Position numbers and translations under genes: made by a program
Shown here: in pieces, positions 19,838-27,250 of the stretch
Layout of the letters: each line of letters starts with the position of its first letter
How positions within the stretch are numbered: the first letter of the stretch is position 1
The notes under the pieces: generated by a model
The model's database searches: none
What the model was told of the DNA's origin: nothing
The model's input: only the letters and a program-made list of their open reading frames with translations
DNA from: Dictyobacter aurantiacus
GTDB taxonomy: Bacteria > Chloroflexota > Ktedonobacteria > Ktedonobacterales > Ktedonobacteraceae
NCBI RefSeq assembly: GCF_003967515.1
Contig: NZ_BIFQ01000002.1
Coordinates: 2,108,001-2,172,000 of the forward strand
Direction of reading: 5' to 3'
DNA: 64,000 bases

Positions 19838-20833
19838 TCAGCTATATATATTCGCGATGGCATGAGCGGCTGTCGCCACTGCTTCTCTGACCTGCGGAGG
19901 CTCCAGAACCGTTACGGCGGCCCCTAGTCCGAGCGCGTAGGAGATGGCATCGTCGAGAGATTCTACATTGACCTGAACGATAGCGCCGCCATCGGCGTCC
20001 TCTTTGAGAATCGTGATGTCTCCATGGAGGACGCTTTGACGGCCCTGGGCGCTCACGTGCAGTTTCAGGGAAATGGGGGGATAGCGCCTCTCTAACTGTT
20101 TGCGAGCTTCTCGCCAGTAAGCGCGCAGGTTAAAATCCGGCCTGGGTATCGTCAATTCTTCTCGCACAAATACCTGCTCAATGTCACTGACACGCAGCAT
20201 ATGGAAAGACTGACAGCATTGGCAGAAGGCGACCAGGTACCAGCGTCCCGTGCGGATATGACGACGACTGAGGCCTTTAAATACCAATCCATAGGGTTCG
20301 ATACGGCGCCACAGCACGCCAGTGACCGCGAACTTCGAGCAGTTGCTGCCGGAATAAAGGATATCCAGTTGATGTGAGCCCAGGACAGCGGCCCTGATCG
20401 TTTCCAGATGCGTCGGTTCAGTGGTCTGGTTGCACCATGCGGATGTATCAATCAGGATGTGATCGCGTGCCGCTCGCACATCGGCCTGATATTCTTCAGG
20501 CAGCACCGCCTCTAGCTTGACCAGGGCCCGGTGCAGATCGGTATCACCGGCAAACAGGTTGTAGTTCCCAGAGATATCGGTACTTAAGATCAGCGAAATA
20601 GCTTCTTCACGGGTAAAGATGGCTGATTCCAGGTGATAGTCTTCTGGTAAGTAGTAGCCGCCGCCGGGCCCATATTCCATTGAAACCGGTACATGTGCGA
20701 GAGAGAGTGTAATAATATCTCGATAAATGGTGCGTACGGAGACGCCCAAAATGTCGGAGAGTCGCTTCGCCGTCATTTTTCCGCGCGCCTGCAGCAATAG
20801 TGTGATCGCCACAAGTCTTTCAGTCTTCTGCAT
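19838..20833 (-). CDS. WYL-domain helix-turn-helix regulator (YafY/DeoR-like)
   Basis: 331 residues. N-terminal winged helix (RLVAITLLLQARGKMTAKRL then VSVRTIYRDI, about 5-40), a middle WYL domain (RRIEPYGLVFKG, GRWYLVAFCQ; about 140-235) and a C-terminal WCX-type extension. Family members bind ligands, often nucleic-acid-derived, through the WYL domain and regulate transcription. It is divergent from the heterodimeric ABC exporter across a repeat-filled 1.1-kb region. Confidence 0.88.
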   Translation of the reverse strand: MQKTERLVAITLLLQARGKMTAKRLSDILGVSVRTIYRDIITLSLAHVPVSMEYGPGGGYYLPEDYHLESAIFTREEAISLILSTDISGNYNLFAGDTDLHRALVKLEAVLPEEYQADVRAARDHILIDTSAWCNQTTEPTHLETIRAAVLGSHQLDILYSGSNCSKFAVTGVLWRRIEPYGLVFKGLSRRHIRTGRWYLVAFCQCCQSFHMLRVSDIEQVFVREELTIPRPDFNLRAYWREARKQLERRYPPISLKLHVSAQGRQSVLHGDITILKEDADGGAIVQVNVESLDDAISYALGLGAAVTVLEPPQVREAVATAAHAIANIYS

Positions 20834-20930
20834 ATCTTTTATTATGTGCTACTGATCCCGAAAAAACAAGAGGGGATGAGGTAAAGAAGTTACTATTTTT
20901 TGACGATTATCGTTAATGAGGAGGTATATA

Positions 20931-21027
20931 AGCGCCTCCACACGCGCGTCCGCTACGCGGCCGCATTGTTATTGTATATTGGTGCAGCAGGAGCGCGAAA
21001 GCGCTCCTGCTGCACCAATATACAATA
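20931..21027 (-). repeat. Modular hairpin repeat, partial copy B-prime
   Basis: Read on the minus strand: a 27-bp perfect stem (20970-20996 with 21001-21027) closed by a GAAA loop on the plus strand, followed by GCGGCCGCGTAGCGGACGCG and a GC-rich tail at 20931-20950. The left GCACC/GGTGC module is missing. It is in opposite orientation to copy B, which lies only about 80 bp away. Confidence 0.75.
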
Positions 21028-21054
21028 GACTACTGAGTGTAGGTGCGAAGACTA

Positions 21055-21104
21055 GTGAGTGGGGTAGGTACGAAGACTAGTGAGTGGGGTAGGTACGAAG
21101 ACTA
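21055..21104. repeat. Two exact 25-bp tandem repeats plus a diverged unit
   Basis: The 25-bp unit GTGAGTGGGGTAGGTACGAAGACTA occurs twice without change (21055-21079 and 21080-21104). A diverged unit precedes it (about 21033-21054), and the core GTGTAGGTGCGAAGACT recurs near 21476 beyond copy B. The array therefore flanks the copy B insertion. Confidence 0.75.
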
Positions 21105-21109
21105 CTTTG

Positions 21110-21471
21110 AGTGTGTCTGATTCTCATGACTATCGCCTGCAGCACGCGTGAGCTTTTGCACCTCTGGTGCTCACACATCCATGGTGTATTGGTGCAACAG
21201 GAGCGCATTCGCACCTCTGGTGCTCACACATCCATGGTGTGTTGGTGCAACAGGAGCGCATTCGCACCTCTGGTGCTTACACATCCATGGTGTATTGGTG
21301 CAACAGGAGCGCATTCGCACCTCTGGTGCTCACACATCCATGGTGTGTTGGTGCAGGCGGGGCGCGGGACGCGCCCCGCCTGCACCAACACACACAACCA
21401 GCGCGGCCGCGCAGCGGACGCGCGTGCGGAGGCGCGCACGTGCCCCCAACATGACGAAAGTCAAACACATT
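21110..21471 (+). repeat. Modular hairpin repeat, copy B with a four-fold 53-bp internal amplification
   Basis: Terminal inverted repeats AGTGTGTCTGATTCTC (21110-21125) and the complement of 21456-21471 (12 of 16). The left module starting GCACCTCTGGTGCT occurs at 21158, 21211, 21264 and 21317, exactly 53 bp apart; each unit also carries the left hairpin arm. Only the last unit is followed by the matching right arm (21344-21366 with 21370-21392, 23 bp, loop GGA), then GCGGCCGCGCAGCGGACGC and CACGTGCCCCC. Because 53 is not a multiple of three, the long frames crossing it are not genes. Confidence 0.85.
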
Positions 21472-21921
21472 TTGAGTGTAGGTGCGAAGACTTATGCGCA
21501 CTGCAGGTGATAATCATGAAACTAAGATACATTCTTAGAAAGCATAATAGAAAGAAAACGAAAGTATGAGAAAGCAAAAAACTGGAAAAACGGCTTATTC
21601 CCGGAAATAGGTATCAGTTTCCGGGAATAAAACAAAAATCAATTACCGAAATTTCCAAAAAAGATGTAGAATGACTGACAAGCATATGTCAGCCATTTCA
21701 TTTTAGACTTTGAGTGATGATACTAACCTGTCACATCCATTGATGTATGTGATTTGTCTTCAGGCTCTACTTGCTCGATGCATATCACGCATGAGTGGAT
21801 AAAAGATAGTGTAATAGGTCATTTTTGTTTTATGGGCATAACCAGAAATGCCCCGACGTGCGATGAGTAAGTGTACTGGGAATACTGCGGATACGGCGCG
21901 TCAAGAAAGGATTTATCTGGA
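21472..21921. other. AT-rich upstream region of the ABC exporter operon
   Basis: About 450 bp without a supported gene. A small inverted repeat with TATTCCCGGAAAT and TTTCCGGGAATA arms lies near 21596-21630 and could be an operator or attenuator of the exporter operon. Confidence 0.4.
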
Positions 21922-23772
21922 ATGCAGGTAACACAGGCCAATCAGCAATCTTCACCGTCTTTGAGTAAAAATCAATTACAAGAGAATTGGCGCATTTATA
22001 TGCGCATTTTTAAACTGTTGCGACCTCACTGGTTCAAAGCAGTTGCAGCTGTTGTTTGCATGGGGCTGGCAACCGGCTTTTCGTTGATCGTGCCCTGGCT
22101 GTTGCAGTGGGTCGTTGATGTTGGTATTCGTAGTGGTCGTTTTCAGGACCTGCTGTGGGCGGCATTGGCGATCCTGGTAACCAGTGCGTTGCGTGGCCTC
22201 TTTGCTTATGGGCAAGGTTATCTCGGGCAGGCCATTTCGTCGCTGGTCGCTTACGATCTGCGCGATATGCTTTATGATCATTTACAGCACCTCAGTTTTT
22301 CATTTCACGATGATTCTGAAACTGGTCAGCTGATGTCACGCATGACCGCTGATATTGAAGCTGTACGTAACTTTTTCCCTATGGGGTTGCTACGCGCCCT
22401 GCTAGCGGTGGTTACCTTTGCTTCTGTGACAATTCTATTATTGCGACTCGATGTCTATCTGGCTCTGATTACGTTAATCTCGGTACCTATAATGCTAATT
22501 CTCTCGGCCCAGGTTGTCAAGCGTTTGCGACCTTTGTGGCTGGAGGTGCAAAATGGCGTAGGTGATCTGAGCACGATTATGCAGGAGAGCCTGAGCGGTG
22601 TGCGCGTCGTAAAGTCTTTTGCTCGTGAAGAGTTTGAGATTGAGAAATATGGTACGCAGAACCAGCAATTGCGTGAGCTCAATATGAGCGCTATGCGCCT
22701 GTCGGCCTGGAATCAGCCATTGCTGGTTCTCTCGCTGAACCTGGTGACGGTACTGGTATTATGGGTTGGTGGTATCGCGGTTATTCACCGCACGTTGAGC
22801 CTGGGTACCCTGGTGGCGGTAACCAACTATATCCTGCTACTGGGAACGCCGGTGCGTACATTTGGTTTCATGATTAACTGGTGGGTACGTGGTCTGTCGG
22901 GAGGAACACGTATTTTCAGTGTTCTGGACACGCCCTCAGATATTACGGATGCGCCTGATGCCAAAGTCCTGCAAAAAGTAGCCGGTCATGTACGTTATGA
23001 AAATGTTTCATTTGCCTATAGTAATGGTGTTGAAGTTCTCAAGGATATCACTATTGATGCGCAGCCGGGTCAGACCATCGCTATTCTAGGTCCAACCGGT
23101 AGTGGTAAGAGTTCTATGCTGCATTTGCTGCCTCGCTTCTATGATACAAAAGGGGGGCGTGTGCTGGTGGATGGGTCTGATGTGCGTGATGTTACGCTGG
23201 CCTCGTTGCGACGCAATATTGGCCTGGTATTGCAGGATGTGTTTCTGTTCAATGCGACGATCCGCGAGAATATTGCCTATGGTGTGGTTGGAGCAACGGA
23301 GGAACAGATTCTGGAAGCCGCGAAGGCAGCGCGTATCCATGATTTCATTCTAACGCTGCCCGATGGCTATGATACCTGGGTTGGTGAGCGTGGTGTCACC
23401 CTTTCAGGCGGCCAGAAGCAGCGTGTGGCGATCGCGCGTACGTTGTTGCTCAATCCAAGCATCCTGGTGCTGGATGATTCAACCTCCAGTGTGGACATGG
23501 AGACCGAATATCTGATTCAGCAGGCGTTGGAAGAAGTGATGCGTGGACGCACTACCTTTGTTGTGGCCTCCCGCCTGCGCACCATCAAAAATGCCGACCA
23601 GATTCTTGTCTTAGAGCGAGGAAAAATTGTTGAGCGCGGTACCCATGCTACACTGTTGAAGCATAACGGTCCCTATGCCCGACTCTATGATATGCAGCTG
23701 CGAGAACAGGAAGAGTTTGAGGCACAGGTGCTGAATACTCAGTCTGATCTGCAGACGGAGGTATTACAGTGA
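21922..23772 (+). CDS. ABC exporter half, degenerate-site subunit
   Basis: About 616 residues from ATG 21922 (AAAGGA ten bases upstream; the frame is open to GTG 21871). Six membrane helices (about 30-310) are followed by an ATPase domain. Walker A GPTGSGKS and signature LSGGQKQR are intact, but Walker B reads ILVLDDSTSSVD (Asp in place of the catalytic Glu) and the H-loop reads VVASRLRTI (Ser in place of His). Its partner is the opposite, so the two should form a heterodimer with one active and one degenerate ATP site. It overlaps the partner gene by 4 bases (translational coupling). Substrate unknown, perhaps lipids or drugs. Confidence 0.9.
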   Translation: MQVTQANQQSSPSLSKNQLQENWRIYMRIFKLLRPHWFKAVAAVVCMGLATGFSLIVPWLLQWVVDVGIRSGRFQDLLWAALAILVTSALRGLFAYGQGYLGQAISSLVAYDLRDMLYDHLQHLSFSFHDDSETGQLMSRMTADIEAVRNFFPMGLLRALLAVVTFASVTILLLRLDVYLALITLISVPIMLILSAQVVKRLRPLWLEVQNGVGDLSTIMQESLSGVRVVKSFAREEFEIEKYGTQNQQLRELNMSAMRLSAWNQPLLVLSLNLVTVLVLWVGGIAVIHRTLSLGTLVAVTNYILLLGTPVRTFGFMINWWVRGLSGGTRIFSVLDTPSDITDAPDAKVLQKVAGHVRYENVSFAYSNGVEVLKDITIDAQPGQTIAILGPTGSGKSSMLHLLPRFYDTKGGRVLVDGSDVRDVTLASLRRNIGLVLQDVFLFNATIRENIAYGVVGATEEQILEAAKAARIHDFILTLPDGYDTWVGERGVTLSGGQKQRVAIARTLLLNPSILVLDDSTSSVDMETEYLIQQALEEVMRGRTTFVVASRLRTIKNADQILVLERGKIVERGTHATLLKHNGPYARLYDMQLREQEEFEAQVLNTQSDLQTEVLQ

Positions 23773-25628
23773 TTAAAACCAGGGCAAGCGATAAGGCGGT
23801 TTCTTACGCTGACTATAAACGTTCTCATAACTGGATCGAGAACAGCCTGGCTCATTCTGATGAAGAAGAGGGCAGCAACTTTGATTGGAAGCTGGTGCGC
23901 ATGTTTTTCCCGTATATCGGGAAATACAAGACACCAGCGATCTGGAGCATGGTCCTCATGCTCGTGTATACTATATTGAACCTGCTCAATCCCTGGTTAA
24001 TTGGATTGGCGATCGATAACTATATTATCCATAGTGACCTGGTGGGACTGGGTATCCTGAGCGTCATCTTTCTAGTGGTCAATATCGCCATGTGGCAGGC
24101 CCAGTACTGGCAGGTCTGGTCGATGTCCTGGGCCGGTCAGCAGATCCTGTTCTTGTTGAGCGCTGATATGTTTACGCATCTGCAGCGCCTCTCGCTGAGC
24201 TTCTACGACCATACGCAGATTGGTCGCGTCATGTCACGCTTGCAGAGTGATATCGACGTGCTGGAAGCCATGCTCAGTTCTGGTCTGCTCTCGATGCTGG
24301 GCTCTGTGATCGCGCTGGTGGGTATTATCATCTTGATGCTGGTGATGAGTCCATTGCTGGCCTTGCTGACCTTTGTGGTGCTGCCCATCATGTTCATTAT
24401 CGCGGCCTTCTGGCAGAAGCATGCGCAGATGTCTTTCCGTCGTACGCGCGCCTCAATCTCGCTGGTGAACTCGACGCTGCAAGAGAACATCTCCGGTATG
24501 CGCGTGATCCAGAGTCTGGTACGTGAGGATCGCAACCGCGCGGAGTTTGACGATCTCAACGCTTATAACCGCGACACCAACCTCGAGTCCAGCCGCATCG
24601 CGGCGCTAGTCCTCCCTCTGGTTGAGGTGGTAGCGGCCCTGGCTATCTGTCTGGCCGTTATCTATGGTGGCTACCTGGTCTCAAAGGGTCAGCTGCTGAT
24701 TGGTACTCTGGTTGCCTTTGTATTGTATATTAACCGTTTCTTTGATCCTATTCGTGATCTGAGCCAGCAATATACCCAACTGCAGCGTGCCGGTGTGGCG
24801 GCTGAGCGCATCTTCCAGATCTTGAATATGAAGGTTGAGATTAAGGATAAGCCGGATGCCCAGGATCTGCCAGAGATCAAGGGTGATGTCAGGTTTAAGG
24901 ATGTTGTCTTCGGCTACAATCCTGCGCATCCGGTGCTGCGAGGTCTGAACTGGGATATCAAGGCTGGTCAGACAGTGGCGATTGTGGGCCCAACGGGTGC
25001 CGGTAAGAGCACGATCATCAGCTTGTTGACCCGCTTCTATGATATCCAGAGCGGATCGATTACGATTGATGGCTATGATCTGCGTGATGTGACACAGAAG
25101 TCGTTGCGGCGTCAGGTTGGCGTGGTGCCCCAGGAGCCATTCCTGTTTACCGGTAGCATCGCGGATAATATCCGTTATGGTCGCCTGGAGGCTACGGATG
25201 AAGAGGTGATGGAGGCGGCTAAAATTGTAGGCGCCCATGATCTGATCATCCAGTTGCCCGATGGCTACAATACGCCTATTCGCGAACGTGGCCGTAATCT
25301 GAGTATGGGACAACGTCAGCTTATCTCATTTGCTCGGGCGCTGCTGGCTGATCCTCATATTCTGATCCTGGACGAGGCTACAGCTAATATCGATACCTTT
25401 ACGGAGGCGATTGTCCAGATGGGGCTCAAAAAGCTGCTGCATGGTCGCACCGCTTTTGTGATTGCTCACCGCCTCTCGACGATTAAGGATGCGGATAGCA
25501 TTGTTGTCTTGCAGGCGGGCCAGATCGTTGAGCAGGGGACGCACAGCGAGCTTCTGCAGCGCGAGGGGGAGTATGCATCGCTCTACGCGATGGGATTCCG
25601 CCATACGGCTGCCGCTGCCAGCGCGTAG
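23769..25628 (+). CDS. ABC exporter half, catalytic-site subunit
   Basis: 619 residues, GTG start overlapping the stop of the upstream gene. Six membrane helices, then an ATPase with GPTGAGKST, Walker B ILILDEATANID with the catalytic Glu, and H-loop AHRLSTI, all canonical. Its signature is LSMGQRQ rather than LSGGQ. Together with the upstream subunit this places the consensus site on this subunit's Walker motifs and the partner's signature. The arrangement is that of heterodimeric exporters such as BmrCD and TM287/288. Confidence 0.92.
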   Translation: MIKTRASDKAVSYADYKRSHNWIENSLAHSDEEEGSNFDWKLVRMFFPYIGKYKTPAIWSMVLMLVYTILNLLNPWLIGLAIDNYIIHSDLVGLGILSVIFLVVNIAMWQAQYWQVWSMSWAGQQILFLLSADMFTHLQRLSLSFYDHTQIGRVMSRLQSDIDVLEAMLSSGLLSMLGSVIALVGIIILMLVMSPLLALLTFVVLPIMFIIAAFWQKHAQMSFRRTRASISLVNSTLQENISGMRVIQSLVREDRNRAEFDDLNAYNRDTNLESSRIAALVLPLVEVVAALAICLAVIYGGYLVSKGQLLIGTLVAFVLYINRFFDPIRDLSQQYTQLQRAGVAAERIFQILNMKVEIKDKPDAQDLPEIKGDVRFKDVVFGYNPAHPVLRGLNWDIKAGQTVAIVGPTGAGKSTIISLLTRFYDIQSGSITIDGYDLRDVTQKSLRRQVGVVPQEPFLFTGSIADNIRYGRLEATDEEVMEAAKIVGAHDLIIQLPDGYNTPIRERGRNLSMGQRQLISFARALLADPHILILDEATANIDTFTEAIVQMGLKKLLHGRTAFVIAHRLSTIKDADSIVVLQAGQIVEQGTHSELLQREGEYASLYAMGFRHTAAAASA

Positions 25629-25641
25629 AGCTCTGATATTA

Positions 25642-25701
25642 AAATAAGGAAAGGGTGGGTGAGAAGCGCCCGGGCGCTTCTCACCCACCCTTTCCTTATT
25701 T
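25642..25701. terminator. 60-bp perfect palindrome between convergent genes
   Basis: AAATAAGGAAAGGGTGGGTG then AGAAGCGCCC and the exact complement, symmetric about 25671/25672 with no loop. In both directions the stem ends in AT-rich sequence, so it probably terminates both the ABC operon and the MFS gene. Confidence 0.75.
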
Positions 25702-25713
25702 CAATACACCTCT

Positions 25714-27033
25714 TTAGATTGGTTGTTCCAGTGTTGATTGCTCGGAATCTTCCTCGTGCATAAACTCGATGCCACGGGCCTCCTGGCCGATGGCCGTCAT
25801 AATAATGACCGCCAGAAAAGCCCCTAATGAGAAAATGCCCAGCGCGGCCGTATAATTCGGGATTTTGGATTGTCCCATATTGGCGGCCAGCAGGGCCTGG
25901 GCGAAAATGATCTGGGCCGCGAACAGGTTTCCCAACTGGTAGGCAAAGCCCGGGAAGGTACCGCGCACATCGGTGGGCGAAAGCTCGTTGAGGTGGACTG
26001 GTACCACGCCCCACGCTCCCTGCACCATAAATTGCAGCAGGAAGGCACCCAGTGGCAGCGTATAGAGCAGACTGACCCCGGGAATCTTGAGCCAGCCGGA
26101 CCACAGGGGAATCATGATGATGCCGAGGCAACAGGCAATAATGATAGCTTTACGCCGCCCCCATTGTTGTGAATAATAGCCAAACAGCGTTCCACCAATA
26201 ATCGCTCCCACGTTAGCGATGGCGGAAATGATGGTCGTCCCGGTCACCCCGATTTTTAGTTGTGCCTGCAAGAAGGTTGGATAATTATCCTGGGTGCCGT
26301 GCGATAAGCAGTTGAACGCGGTCATTAAAATGATCACATAGATGAACAGGATAGGGCGGCTGCTGATCGCGCGCCAGATACTTTGCCAGGGAGTAATGCC
26401 CGCGCGGCGGTGGCGCCGTTGTTGTTGTTCCCAGACCGGTGATTCGGGCACATTAAATCGAATGTAGACGACCAGCAGAGCTGGTAACACGCCAATTACA
26501 AACAATGTACGCCAGTTTGCCAGGGAGGCCGGAAAGAAGCTGAAGACCAGCCCATAGACCAGCGCCGCAAGCAGATAACCACATGCGTAGCCTTGCTGGA
26601 GAATGCCAGAGAAGAGCCCTCTTGATTCGGTTGGCAATGACTCCATTGTTAACGAGGCGCCCAGTCCCCATTCACCGCCCATACCGATACCAAACAGGAT
26701 ACGCAGTAAAAGGAAAACGCCGTAATTGGGCGAGAAGGCTGTGAGTAACTCGATCACCGAATAGAACAGGATATCGATCATCAAAGGGGTGCGCCTGCCA
26801 AAGCGCTCAGCCAGCAAGCCGAAGATAAAGGCACCTACTGGACGCATCATCAGTGTCATCGAAAGTGCGAAGGCAATCGCGGGCAGCCCGACATGGAAGT
26901 CATCCTTCAGTTTAACCTGTACAAAGGTGAGGAGGAAAAAGTCAAAGGCATCCAATGTCCAGCCCATGAAACTGGCCGTAAATGTGTTGCGTTGCTCCCG
27001 TGAGAGCGAGGTAAATAATCTCCAGGCATTCAT
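25714..27033 (-). CDS. MFS transporter, sialate/carboxylate:H+ symporter-like
   Basis: 439 residues with 12 predicted membrane helices. The start TASFMGWTLDAFDFFLLTFV, the loop RPVGAFIFGLLAERFGRRTPLM (MFS motif A) and GIGMGGEWGLGASLTMES are typical of the SHS/JEN-type carriers that import monocarboxylates, aromatic acids or sialate. The substrate cannot be told from sequence. ATG is preceded by AAAGGA. Confidence 0.85.
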   Translation of the reverse strand: MNAWRLFTSLSREQRNTFTASFMGWTLDAFDFFLLTFVQVKLKDDFHVGLPAIAFALSMTLMMRPVGAFIFGLLAERFGRRTPLMIDILFYSVIELLTAFSPNYGVFLLLRILFGIGMGGEWGLGASLTMESLPTESRGLFSGILQQGYACGYLLAALVYGLVFSFFPASLANWRTLFVIGVLPALLVVYIRFNVPESPVWEQQQRRHRRAGITPWQSIWRAISSRPILFIYVIILMTAFNCLSHGTQDNYPTFLQAQLKIGVTGTTIISAIANVGAIIGGTLFGYYSQQWGRRKAIIIACCLGIIMIPLWSGWLKIPGVSLLYTLPLGAFLLQFMVQGAWGVVPVHLNELSPTDVRGTFPGFAYQLGNLFAAQIIFAQALLAANMGQSKIPNYTAALGIFSLGAFLAVIIMTAIGQEARGIEFMHEEDSEQSTLEQPI

Positions 27034-27156
27034 TGACCGAATTCCTTTCGTCCGTGAAATAGAGAATGCTTGTCAATAGACTGCTATATATAATAACACA
27101 AAAAACATTTTCTGCTTTTTGACATGCTTGGAACAGCAGAGTTTTTATCGTGTCTG

Positions 27157-27234
27157 TTCTATGAGGAGTTGGGCAACGAAAACAGATGGGTGCGAATGTA
27201 TCTATCTATTGTCGTTGCCCAACTCCTCATAGAA
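27157..27234. repeat. 23-bp inverted repeat with 32-base loop before the sensor kinase
   Basis: TTCTATGAGGAGTTGGGCAA then CGA (27157-27179) pairs exactly with 27212-27234. It ends 16 bases before the kinase ATG and contains GAGGAG in its left arm, so in RNA it could influence translation or act as a terminator for upstream transcripts. There is no T run. Confidence 0.55.
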
Positions 27235-27250
27235 ACCTTAATGTGCTAGA

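Noticed and set aside
21158..21369. Possible CRISPR array (regular 53-bp period)
   Set aside because: The whole 53-bp unit is repeated with no unique spacers, and no cas genes are near.
21111..21569. Long open frames through the repeats, encoding repeated HLWCSHIHGVLVQQ-like peptides on both strands
   Set aside because: The 53-bp period passes through all three frames, the same peptides appear in several frames, and no ribosome site is present. This is repeat DNA and not a repeat protein.
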